Positions 55,551-64,000 of a stretch of 64,000 bases of DNA are shown here, piece after piece (position 1 is the first letter of the stretch; every line of letters begins with the position of its first letter). The position numbers and the translations under genes are program-made. Source of the DNA: Plectosphaerella cucumerina (taxonomy: Eukaryota > Ascomycota > Sordariomycetes > Glomerellales > Plectosphaerellaceae); the NCBI GenBank assembly GCA_020746995.1, contig JAGPXD010000002.1:1922001-1986000 (forward strand), in the 5' to 3' direction. The notes below the pieces were generated by a model. That model saw only the letters and a list, made by a program, of their open reading frames with translations. It had not been told where the DNA came from and made no database searches.

Positions 55551-58500
55551 CTAGTACACCTCGAGCACGAAGCGGCCAGCCTCCTTGTTCTCTTCAATCT
55601 GGCGCTTGGCGTTGACCTTCTTACCCGTACGCTTGGCCTCGTACTCGATGGCGCCCTTGATGGCGTCCGTGACATCCGGCACAGGCCACGTAGGACCGCA
55701 CAGGTAGAACGATCCCTCCTCCTCAACGTACGCCTTGGCAATGGCCTTCTGCGACTCACGCATGCGATCCTGGATGTAGATCTTCTCCGGCTGGTCACGC
55801 GAGAAGGCGGCGCCAATGTGCGTGATGACACCCGCGGCCACGTAGGCCTCCCACTCCTCGCCGTACAGGTACTCCTCGCGCTGGTGGCGGGAGCCCAGGT
55901 ACAGCAGGATGGCGCCGATATCCTCGCCCTGCGCCTTCTGCATGGCGCGGTACTGGACGAAGGCGCGGAAGGGCGCGAGACCGGTACCGAGACCGGCCAT
56001 GATGAGGGGCGCCTTGGGCGACGCGGGGAGCTTCATGACCGACGGCTTGACGGAGACGGTGACGCGCGAGCCGACGGCCAGCTGGCTCAGGTAGCGCGAG
56101 GCGTGGCCCCAGCGCTTGCGGCCGCGGGGGTCGACCCAGTCGACGACGACGATCATGAGGGCAACGGCGTTGGGGGTGACGGCCTGAGCCGAGGCGATGG
56201 AGTACTCGCGGCGCTTGAGGGGGGCGACGATGCGGACCAGGTCGTGGAAGCTGGGGCGAGCAGACGAGAACTCCTGGAGGACGTCGACGTACGTGAGAGT
56301 ATCGACGTCGGTGCGCTTCTTGAGCTCCACGGTGCCCTCGGGCGCCGCGAGCGTGGCCAGCTTCTTGCGCTGGTCCTCGTCCGTCGCGAAGGCGGAGAGG
56401 GCCTCGTAGAAGCGCTTGGCCGGCTTGCCGAGCACGTCGACGTTCTGCTTGAGCGCCTGGAACACGGTGCGCGTGTCGAGGACCTCGGGGTCCTCGCGCG
56501 ACGGCACCTGCACCACCTCGTCGGCGTCGAGGCCGTACCACTCGATGAAGGCGCGGACCTCCTCCTCGTCGTTCTCGGCGTGAATGCCCAGGGCCTCGCC
56601 GATCTTGTAGGTGACGCCCGAGTCGCCGAGGTCGAACTCGATGTGGAAGATGTTGCGATCGTACGTCTCGGGTGTAAGACGACGGTTCTCCTTGACGGTG
56701 ATGGTGTGCGTGCGGACCGAGAGGTCGGGGCGCAGCGTCGTCTCGGTGCCGTAGGCCTCCTTGAAGGCGAGACCCTTGGCGGCAGCCTGCCAATCGGAGA
56801 GGCGAGACTCCTCCTCGGTCTCGGTCTTCTCGAAGGGCGCGAAGCTGTTGGCCTTGACGGTGGTGCGCAGCTCGGGCCAGGCGTAGTCGGCAGGGACCTC
56901 GGCGGCCTCGGCCGAGACGGACACCTGCTTGAGGGTCGTCTCGAGAGCCTCCTTGATCTGCTCGAGCGAGGGGCTGGCGGCGCCGAGGACGACGCGGGCG
57001 GCCTGCTCGGCGCTGATGTCGGAGCGGGCAACGCGGAGGAAGGCGAATTCGAACAGCGACTTAGCGGCGACGGGGTTCTCCTCGAAGACAGCCGACTGGG
57101 CGGGGTCGAGAATGAAAAGCTCGACGCGCTTGTCGGCGATGGCCTTACGGACGAAGAGGGGGACGCGCTTCTCGAGATCGCCCTCCTCCTTCCACTTGGG
57201 GGCGCGCAGGACGAGCTTGCCACCCTCCTTGACGCTGCGGAGGATGTCGACGTCCTTGAGCAGCTTCTCATCGCCGACGGCGACGACATCAGCCTCCTCA
57301 ACAGCGTAGGGAGCCTCGATGGACTTCTTGGAGCTGCGGATGTCGGTGCGGACGACACCGCCCTGGACGAGGTTGTCGTACGACTCGCTGACGTAGACGT
57401 TGCTGGTCGACTCGCGCGAGAGCAGGTGACCAATGACGGTGGGGGAGGCGACCGAGGCCGACTCATCGACATCCCAGAAGGTGTACTGCTGAGCCTGGAC
57501 GAGCGAGGGGAAGGGCTTGGGCTCGGCGGCGGGATCGGCGGCGCGGGCGAAGATGTCGGCGACGGCCTGAGGGGTGAGGGGCGCCGAGGCGGCGTACTTG
57601 ACGTCCGAGACCTCGGGCTCGTCGTGGGTCCACTTCTTGGAGGAGAAGGAAACCGAGGTGAGGACGTCAGTGTAGAGGGCGGACTGGGCCGAGGGGTCGG
57701 CGACGGCGACTTCGTCGCGGACCTGGCCGAGGACGGCGATGCGGCGGGCCGAAGCGGGGAGGGTCTTGAGGAAGGCCTCCTCGACGAAGGGGCGGTAGAC
57801 GCGAACGTTGACCGCGCCGACGCGGTGGCCGTCAGCGGCAAGGCGGGCGGCGACCTGCTTGGCGAGCTGGGCCTCGACGGAGCCGAAGACGACAAGGACG
57901 GTCTCGGCGTCGGCGTGGCCGTGGTACTCGAAAAGGTCGTAGGCGGTGCCGAGCTCGTTGTTGAAGAGCTTGAGCAGCTCAACGACCTTGCCGGGGTCGT
58001 CGAGGCGCTTGTTGAGGGTAGCGACCTCGGTAGAGATCTTCTTGTAGGTCTCGGCGACGCCGCGCCTGCTGAGGGCGTCGGAGGCCTTGATGGTCTCCTT
58101 GGCGAGGCGGACGCCCTCGTCAACGCCGAGGCTGGGGGTGAGGGCGGTCATGAGGGTGGCGAGGAGGGCGGTGTGGTTGGCCTCGTTGTCGGAACCGTCG
58201 CCGAGCTCGCGGTTGACAAGGCTGAGGAGGTTGACGACCTTTGAAGAGATGGCGTGCCTCTCCTCGGCGGCGGGGGAGCCGGTGGTCAGCTTGTTGAAGA
58301 GGTCGGCGACGCCGGCCTTGCTGAGGGCATCGACGACGCGCGAGGTCTCGCGGGCGAGGCGGACACCGTCGTAGATGTGGATGGTGGGCAGGACGGCGGC
58401 CATGAGGGTGGCGAAGAGGGCCATGTGCTGAGTCTCAGCAGCGCTGGCGCTGGCGACGAGGCCAAGGCCAAGCTCCTCGGCGGTGCGCAGGGCCGTGTCG

Positions 58501-59000
58501 TACTCGGACAGGAGGCCGTCGCGGGCGTCGTAGTCGAGGGCGGCGACGTGGGCGACGAAGGGCGAGGCGACGCCGTAGAGCAGGCTGAGCTGGTCGAGCG
58601 AGCTGCGCAGGTTGTTGAGGCTCAGGCTAGGGGCCAGCAGGGTCTGGGGAACATGGCGCTTGGCCATGTCGAAGTCGGGGCTGAACATGTAGCCCAGGGC
58701 GAGGGCGCCGGCGCCGGTCCTGGTCTGCAGCTGGACGACATCGGTCTGCTCGCCGCGGATGTTGCGCTCCTTGGCCTCGGCCCAGGCGCGGACGGCGAGG
58801 TCGAGGTCAAAGGTGGGGGCCGAGTAGCTGAAGATCTTGTCGGAGAGAAGGTAGGCGACCTGCTGGACCAGGAGCTGGGCGGTCACGTAGGTCGGACCGG
58901 AGATGGAGCTGAGGGCGACCTGCTGGCCGAAGGGCAGCGAGGAGGAGGCCTTGTCGGCGGGCGCGACAGGGCGGCCGCTGGTCTCTTCGGAGGGCGACAT
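55551..59000 (-). CDS. met10: Sulfite reductase [NADPH] alpha (flavoprotein) subunit
   Basis: A single exon of 1,149 aa from MSPSEETSGRPVAPADKASS at 59000; the frame is open upstream to 59213. The N-terminal 650 residues are the pyruvate:ferredoxin-oxidoreductase-like part of Met10 (SISGPTYVTAQLLVQQVAYL, FSYSAPTFDLDLAVRAW). The C-terminal 400 residues are the FAD/NADPH reductase: RREYSIASAQAV for FAD, and GLGTGLAPFRAFVQYRAMQ and LYLGSRHQREEYLYGEEWE for NADPH. The protein ends in AGRFVLEVY. With the beta subunit (Met5) it reduces sulfite to sulfide in sulfate assimilation. It is about 85 residues longer than I expect for fungi. The excess is explained by a tandem duplication at about 189-360. 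GC-rich third codon positions produce long false frames on both strands. Confidence 0.93.
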   Translation of the reverse strand: MSPSEETSGRPVAPADKASSSLPFGQQVALSSISGPTYVTAQLLVQQVAYLLSDKIFSYSAPTFDLDLAVRAWAEAKERNIRGEQTDVVQLQTRTGAGALALGYMFSPDFDMAKRHVPQTLLAPSLSLNNLRSSLDQLSLLYGVASPFVAHVAALDYDARDGLLSEYDTALRTAEELGLGLVASASAAETQHMALFATLMAAVLPTIHIYDGVRLARETSRVVDALSKAGVADLFNKLTTGSPAAEERHAISSKVVNLLSLVNRELGDGSDNEANHTALLATLMTALTPSLGVDEGVRLAKETIKASDALSRRGVAETYKKISTEVATLNKRLDDPGKVVELLKLFNNELGTAYDLFEYHGHADAETVLVVFGSVEAQLAKQVAARLAADGHRVGAVNVRVYRPFVEEAFLKTLPASARRIAVLGQVRDEVAVADPSAQSALYTDVLTSVSFSSKKWTHDEPEVSDVKYAASAPLTPQAVADIFARAADPAAEPKPFPSLVQAQQYTFWDVDESASVASPTVIGHLLSRESTSNVYVSESYDNLVQGGVVRTDIRSSKKSIEAPYAVEEADVVAVGDEKLLKDVDILRSVKEGGKLVLRAPKWKEEGDLEKRVPLFVRKAIADKRVELFILDPAQSAVFEENPVAAKSLFEFAFLRVARSDISAEQAARVVLGAASPSLEQIKEALETTLKQVSVSAEAAEVPADYAWPELRTTVKANSFAPFEKTETEEESRLSDWQAAAKGLAFKEAYGTETTLRPDLSVRTHTITVKENRRLTPETYDRNIFHIEFDLGDSGVTYKIGEALGIHAENDEEEVRAFIEWYGLDADEVVQVPSREDPEVLDTRTVFQALKQNVDVLGKPAKRFYEALSAFATDEDQRKKLATLAAPEGTVELKKRTDVDTLTYVDVLQEFSSARPSFHDLVRIVAPLKRREYSIASAQAVTPNAVALMIVVVDWVDPRGRKRWGHASRYLSQLAVGSRVTVSVKPSVMKLPASPKAPLIMAGLGTGLAPFRAFVQYRAMQKAQGEDIGAILLYLGSRHQREEYLYGEEWEAYVAAGVITHIGAAFSRDQPEKIYIQDRMRESQKAIAKAYVEEEGSFYLCGPTWPVPDVTDAIKGAIEYEAKRTGKKVNAKRQIEENKEAGRFVLEVY
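57920..58434 (-). repeat. Tandem duplicated ~86-residue unit in Met10
   Basis: Unit 1 (58434-58178) has MALFATLMAAVLPTIHIYDG, VRLARETSRVVDALSKAGVA and LLSLVNRELG. Unit 2 (58177-57920) has TALLATLMTALTPSLGVDEG, VRLAKETIKASDALSRRGVA and LLKLFNNELG. The order and spacing are the same. Both DNA copies are clearly related but have many differences. Confidence 0.8.
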
Positions 59001-60142
59001 GGCTGGTGGTTGTGGTGGTGGGTGATGAGGGTGAGGGTGAGGGTGAAAGTGAAGGTTGGGGTGAGGTCGAGGAAGAAGCGAGACGAGAACGCGGTCGACG
59101 AGGTACCAGATTATACAGAGCGCGAAAAGTTGCGACTGGCTGACGATGAAGTCGAGGACGCGAGGGGCCTGGAGAAGGAGTGATTGAAAAAGAAGGAGCA
59201 GGCTCACTTGCATGCAACCGACCAGGCGAGACGGTTGATGCTGCTCAAGTGAAGTTCACCGGGGGGGAGGCCGTAAAGGTGAAGAGTGGTGATGGGGGAG
59301 GTAGAGAGGATGAGGAGGAGGAGCCGAAGAGAAAAGAAATCTCAAGCAGAGGTCGACCGAAGACGGAGATGAGCCAGGGCCGTGGGTGGTTGAGACTGGA
59401 GCGAGCGAGACGAGACGAGGTCTGGCCGTGAGCAACGCCTCCCCCGGGCCACTCCAGCCCGGCTCTCCACCAACAGGGGACAGCCATATTTCCAATGACC
59501 AGTGCTACGTGCTGCGAGTTCCTCCCGAACCCCCGAGACGGGGCGGCAAGGCCGTGGGGCCAGCGCGGGTGCTGGACCGGGACTGGGGGCGAAGGCGAGA
59601 GGCTGCTTGGGTGCTCTGCAACTTTTTTTCTGCCGGACGTCGATTGCGTGCTCGATGGAGATGGAGCGAAGTCGCAAAACGTCGAGCACGCAATCCGCGC
59701 TATGCTACAAGTGGCGTAGCGGCATCACAAGTGCTCCACTGATGCCCGAGGTGCATCTCCTAGGGGTCCCGGTCACGTGGTTTCATCGTGGGGGTTGCTC
59801 TTTCGGGCTGGTTGGATTATCAATGAAGATGAGTGATGATGCAGTACATCTGCATGGCGTCGGGGACTGCTACGGTGTTTGATTTCAGATGCCGTCTTAG
59901 TCGTTGGAGGCTGTCTTTTGATGCGGTGGACGACGTGTGCATCTGCGACTGAGGGAACTGCTGCTCGGACTTCCCGATCCGGTTGTTAGCCGCTGAGCCT
60001 CCGAGTCCGGACATGTCGCCGGGCATGTGGACTGAGTTCGGCTGACATAATCTCACCAAGATCGAACATCATCGAGCCTCAACTGTCTACATCATCAACA
60101 GCCTCACTTCATCGGCTTGCCATCCGCAACATCCTTCCACTG
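59001..60142. other. Upstream region of met10
   Basis: 1.1 kb without a supported gene. The first 200 bp are GA-rich on the plus strand (CT-rich on the transcribed strand), as expected for the met10 leader. The right end is the 3' region of the AlkB gene. No reading frame has motifs. Confidence 0.45.
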
Positions 60143-61248
60143 CTACTCCCGCATCTGCCGCACGTTGAGGTTCACCCGCTTGTTCCGCATCCACCCCCTC
60201 CACGCCTCATACTTCCCGTCCTCAGCCGGCCAGTCCTCCAGCCATGACGGACACGTCCCCTTGAGCACCTTGGGCACGCCGTGCCATGCGAACCTCGCTT
60301 CTCCCGTCATGTACACGGCATCTCCGGACCGCAGCTTGAGAAGAAGATAAGGCTTCTTCGTACCACCCATCTCTCCCTCCGCCGGGTCCTGCTGCTCCCC
60401 CGCCTTGCCCGGGTCGCGAGGCGTGATCATGAACAACCCCTCGCACCCCAGGCTGATGCTCACAAGTCCCCGGTCCGTCTCCTCGCTGACGTCGCGGTGC
60501 ATCATCATCGTATCGCCGGGTGTGTAAAAGTTGACAATCGCCGCCTGCGCCAGGGTCTCGGGGAACAATCCCTCAAGAAAAGCAGCCAGGTCCGGTGGGA
60601 ACGCTGGAGGTGCCTCGCCCGGGTACACCCTGTTGGTCCAGTCGTATTGCCCGCCGAGAGTCACCCAGTGCAGCCTCTTGTTCATGACGCGGTCCATGGT
60701 CAACGGCTTGTGCACAGATGGGTCCTTGGGGACGAAGACGTCGCCCGAGTCGGGGTCGTAGGAGAAGAAAGAGTGGTCTTTCTCGTGGGCCTCCCGGTAG
60801 GGCAGGTTGTAATGCAGGTGCATGTTGGTCTGGTGGTGGGGAACGCTGAGATCCCTGTGAATCATGAGGGATAGCAGTGACTTTTGCACTGCTGGGGGGA
60901 TCACGTCCGGGACGATGAGGAGGCCTGGAAGTGTCAGTGATCATGTTGCGCGGTGTAATATTCATCTGACTCACCTGGAAGTAGAGGATGGTACAAGATT
61001 GGCACGTCCAGAATGGTCGAGGGATCCAGGGGTTCATGGTGGACGTGTCCAAGAGCTTCGGCCAGCCTGGCAGCCGGTATCGTCCCCGTGGTGACAAACT
61101 GGTCTCGCTGTGCATCTGACCGCGGATCGTCAATGTCTGGATGGTCTTGCATGAGCTTGTGATCCGTCTTCGCATATGCCTTCCAGCTGGCCCTCAGCTC
61201 ATCCGAAGGCTGCTCGTGAGCATCCAGCTCGGAAATGTCAGCCGTCAT
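60143..61248 (-). CDS. AlkB/ALKBH1-type 2-oxoglutarate-Fe(II) dioxygenase
   Basis: Exons 61248-60975 and 60924-60143 (351 aa) flank a 50-bp intron with GTGAGT and CCAG, and joining them reads YHPLLPGLLIVPDVIPP. The iron ligands are His234 and Asp236 in MMMHRDVSEETDRG and His306 in ARFAWHGVPKV. The 2-oxoglutarate-binding Arg pair is in MRNKRVNLNVRQM. The upstream NKRLHWVTLGGQYDWTNRVY, with YPGEAPPAFP, is the substrate-recognition lid typical of ALKBH1 homologues. These proteins demethylate nucleic acids, for example 1-methyladenine in tRNA or 6-methyladenine in DNA. The target here is not fixed by sequence. The start at 61248 (MTADISELDAHEQPSDELRA) is preferred; an in-frame ATG at 61410 adds 54 residues of basic, unstructured sequence that could be a mitochondrial leader. 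Confidence 0.9.
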
Positions 61249-62110
61249 GCTGCTGATCTGAAGAACATGTCTGTGCACCGCTCCGTCACCTCGCGAGGCT
61301 TTCGAGATCTGGATCTGCTTGGTGGGGTGATGTGAGAGAAGGGCTGGCCGCAAAATGGGACCCCTCGTTGTGGCTGATTCGACGTTCCATGGGTCGAGCC
61401 CAAGCCACACCTGGCAATCTGTGGCTCAACGCCGCCACCCCACTTGACGCGACAATTCGAGGGGAAGCGCAGCGGAGCGCGTCGCCGTCTCTTCAGTGGT
61501 CCAGTCCATCGAGGCCTGGGTCATTTGTTTTTGTTTAACCCGCCCCAGCAGAAACCAAACACAGGCACGTCACGGGCGGGCAACCCACTGTAAACAGCAA
61601 CGGCGGCCCTATTTGCGGACCACTGGCACCACGACCCCTGGGAACCGACCGCAATGCGCGCGCCAGCCCGCTGACCGAACTTGACCGTCCGATGCAATTT
61701 CGACGCTGGACAACGCATCAATCCTTGCCCGCAAACCAAACCAAACCAAACCAAACAACTAACCACCACAGCAAACAACCACCACCAGCAATCCGAGCGG
61801 GTAGAACGACGACGACTCCTTTTCTTCGACTATTTCCTTCCCGGCCTCCGTTGCATCTCTTCTCCGTTCCCTCTCTCGCATCCCTCTCTTTATGGATTCA
61901 CGCCTCTGATTCTGTGCTCTCCCCCGGTCCATCTGTACCCCTCCCCTCCCTGCCAACGCAAACACACCCCACCTCGACGACACTCCATTGCAACATTGTC
62001 ACCGAGGCCGCACGCCACGCATCTACCGACTCGAACGCAGATTGCAGAGACAACTGTCGGGTGTAATTGATTCTCCTGTTCTTTCACACGCCGAGTCGAC
62101 CGTCGCAGCC
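61249..62110. other. Divergent promoter, alkB homologue / cdk1
   Basis: 862 bp with no gene. A run of CAAAC/CCAAAC repeats lies at 61730-61760, and a CT-rich stretch at 61810-61960 should be the cdk1 leader. Confidence 0.45.
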
Positions 62111-63197
62111 ATGGAGAACTACCAGAAGCTCGAGAAGGTCGGTGAAGGTGCGTCCTCCTCCTCCTCCTCCTCCATCCCTTGATGCAACTCCTAACTGACA
62201 CTCCCTCCCTCAGGTACCTACGGTGTCGTCTACAAGGCCCGCGACCTCCTCAATGGCGGCCGCATCGTCGCCCTCAAGAAGATCCGCCTCGAGGCCGAGG
62301 ACGAGGGCGTCCCCTCGACCGCCATCCGCGAAATCTCCCTCCTCAAGGAGATGAAGGACCCCAACATCGTCCGCCTCTTCAACATTGTCCACGCCGACGG
62401 CCACAAGCTCTACCTCGTCTTCGAGTTCCTCGACCTCGACCTCAAGAAGTACATGGAGTCCCTGCCCGTCAAGGACGGCGGTCGCGGCAAGGCCCTCCCC
62501 GAGGGCACCTCGGACAAGCTCTCGCGCCTCGGCCTCAACCAGACCGTCATCCAAAAGTTCATGTGGCAGCTGTGCGACGGCGTCCGCTACTGCCACTCCC
62601 ACCGCGTCCTCCACCGCGACCTCAAGCCCCAGAACCTCCTCATCGACAAGGAGGGCAACCTCAAGCTGGCCGACTTTGGCCTCGCCCGCGCCTTCGGCGT
62701 CCCCCTGCGCACCTACACCCACGAGGTCGTCACCCTGTGGTACCGCGCGCCCGAGATCCTGCTCGGCGGTCGTCAGTACTCGACCGGCGTTGACATGTGG
62801 TCGGTGGGCTGCATCTTTGCCGAAATGTGCACGCGCAAGCCCCTCTTCCCGGGTGATTCGGAGATTGACGAGATCTTCAAGATCTTCCGGTGAGCTCTGC
62901 CTTTGTCTTCCATGTCTTTACTTCGCTAACAAGATCAGCACCCTGAGCACTCCCACCGAGGAGGTCTGGCCCGGCGTCACCTCGTATCCCGACTTCAAGA
63001 GCTCCTTCCCCAAGTGGGTGCGCGACGAGCGTGTCCCTCTGTGCACCAACCTCGACAGCGTCGGCCTCGAGCTGCTCGAGATGATGCTCATCTACGACCC
63101 CGCCAGCCGGCTCTCCGCCAAGCAGGCCTGCAACCACCCCTACTTCGAGTCCTACCCCGCCGCGCATCAGCCGACCCGTACGAACGGATACCACTAG
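62111..63197 (+). CDS. cdc2: Cyclin-dependent kinase Cdk1 (Cdc2/Cdc28)
   Basis: Exons 62111-62147, 62214-62889 and 62939-63197 (323 aa), with introns of 66 and 49 bp. It has all the marks of the mitotic CDK. The inhibitory pair Thr14/Tyr15 is in [13 protein letters not shown]. The catalytic Lys34 is in IVALKKI. The cyclin-binding helix is [13 protein letters not shown], the catalytic loop is [10 protein letters not shown], and DFG is in [12 protein letters not shown]. The activating Thr is in [16 protein letters not shown]. An insert near [18 protein letters not shown] is one I recall from other filamentous fungi. It should drive G1/S and G2/M with its cyclins in the nucleus and cytosol. The first intron splits codon Gly13 inside the P-loop and contains a (TCC)n run. 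The start ATG follows GCAGCC. Confidence 0.97.
62151..62173 (+). repeat. (TCC)n run in cdk1 intron 1
   Basis: Seven TCC-type triplets directly after the donor GTGCG of the first intron form a pyrimidine microsatellite inside a 66-bp intron. Confidence 0.7.
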
Positions 63198-63910
63198 AGG
63201 TGCTCAACCGTGCAACGCGGACAGGCGGCAAGGCTGGCCCGGGGCTGAGCGAGTTCATGCACGAGCTGCGGCGTTGTCGTTGCGCAGTCGTTGTGTAGGG
63301 GCGTCAACAACGGCCCCCGCTGTCTCTGCCTAGGCTGTTGCCACACGGCATGATGTGGCGTCGAGAGAGGACATGAGGCTGGGACGCACTACGATGTCTT
63401 GATACACCACGACTGGGCCTTGAGAGGCATTCGAGGCGGGATCTCGTCATCAGCAGCGATAACCGCACACAGTCGGTGCATACACTCTTGCCAGGGACCG
63501 CATGACGTCCCTCTTCTTTTTCCTTTGTTATTAATGTGTACATAATAGAGGTGCGCGACGGAATGGGCCGGTAGGATCATGACTTTTGTGCTACCTTATG
63601 CAGAACGAACGAGCGCACCCAGGGGGCCAGGTGTCGAGGAGGATCCCTCTCAGACCAAAACGAATTCAGTCATGCAACACCACGATCGATGGAGACTGCG
63701 GGCGTGAGTGAGTGTGATGCGGGCGACCCGAGGTGCTGGCACTGTCTCGGCAAGCGGAAAAGGCCATCCATCTGATCGGAAACTGTTCTTCATGAGTCGT
63801 GATCGGAGCATGTCTCAGCAGGGAAGGCTGTGCTGGGGGTGAGCGGGTGCGGTATCGACTATCGTGAGATCATGCCAAGACCACCTCGCCCGTCATCCAT
63901 GTACGGAAAC
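63198..63910. other. 3' region of cdk1 and spacer
   Basis: No gene is seen. TTATTAATGTGTACATAATAGA near 63528-63550 is AT-rich, as in a fungal polyadenylation region. Confidence 0.45.
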
Positions 63911-63991
63911 GTTCAGGGAAGCTCTCCTACCGTTTAGGGAAGCCAGCTCGCGTATTGGGAAGTCTACTCACGTTTAGGGAAGCCCGCTTAC
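63911..63991 (+). repeat. 20-bp imperfect tandem repeat at the window edge
   Basis: Four units begin at 63911, 63932, 63952 and 63972: GTTCAGGGAAGCTCTCCTACC, GTTTAGGGAAGCCAGCTCGC, GTATTGGGAAGTCTACTCAC and GTTTAGGGAAGCCCGCTTAC. The shared core is GTTTAGGGAAGC. The array may continue beyond the window. Confidence 0.6.
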
Positions 63992-64000
63992 ATCAACCCA

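Noticed and set aside
55818..58244. Plus-strand frame of 808 codons and a second minus-strand frame (56153-58123, 656 codons) over met10
   Set aside because: Both are shadows caused by G/C-ending codons in a long GC-rich gene. They have repetitive Gly/Val/Leu/Asp or Ser/Pro/Arg composition and no motifs, while the met10 frame has full family signatures.
1..64000. CRISPR arrays, bacterial operons, insertion sequences, viral genes
   Set aside because: Gene content, spliceosomal introns and promoter structure are those of a fungal nuclear genome; no such elements were seen.

Overview
The window is about 64 kb of nuclear DNA from a filamentous ascomycete, most likely a Sordariomycete; I cannot name the genus. 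The evidence is the many short GT-AG introns (48-110 bp, often with CTAAC-like branch sites), the GC-rich third codon positions, and the gene set: Zds1, DUF2433, 2EXR, Met10, a GH45 cellulase with CBM1, and a deuterolysin. I resolve 21 protein genes, one disrupted gene and one tRNA. Most are core eukaryotic genes on both strands, separated by gaps of 0.2-2.4 kb. There is no operon, no recognisable transposon and no secondary-metabolite cluster.

Layout, left to right: a broken 2EXR-family gene carrying a 9-bp minisatellite (656-1610); an NmrA-like reductase (2197-3284); exocyst Sec3 (3990-8352); the HECT ubiquitin ligase Ufd4 on the minus strand (8909-14899); branched-chain 2-oxoacid dehydrogenase E1-alpha (16950-18364, minus); a 56-residue single-span membrane protein (19099-19269); Coq5 methyltransferase (19555-20565); a DUF2433 phosphoesterase-like protein with an RGG tail (22049-24378); Zds1 with polyglutamine (25355-28406, minus); an SDR-fold protein lacking the catalytic Tyr (31203-32013); a protein with a PUA/ASCH-like domain (32287-34797, minus); a 98-residue protein under a strong TATA promoter (36569-36865, minus); the 30-kDa complex I subunit (37453-38368, minus); Not4 RING ligase (38970-41539, probably continuing to 44708); tRNA-Asp(GTC) (45281-45351, minus); a coiled-coil protein (45880-46824); GH45-CBM1 endoglucanase (46999-48190, minus); a FAR1-like zinc domain fused to a DmpA peptidase (48936-50933, minus); deuterolysin M35 (51306-52538, minus); hydroxyacid-oxoacid transhydrogenase (53720-55325); sulfite reductase alpha subunit with an internal duplication (55551-59000, minus); AlkB/ALKBH1 dioxygenase (60143-61248, minus); and Cdk1/Cdc2 (62111-63197).

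Functional themes: polarity and cell cycle (Sec3, Zds1, Cdk1), ubiquitin and mRNA control (Ufd4, Not4), mitochondrial metabolism (E1-alpha, Coq5, complex I, transhydrogenase), sulfate assimilation (Met10), and two adjacent secreted degradative enzymes (GH45, M35). The most unusual item is the FAR1-DmpA fusion, which lies between those two secreted enzymes. Other notable items are the SDR pseudoenzyme candidate, the duplicated Met10 segment, the small membrane protein, and the question of whether Not4 is one gene of about 1,544 codons or two genes.

Gene models were made by hand from reading frames, splice motifs and recalled family knowledge. Every joined exon set was checked for phase, but no alignment or expression data were used.
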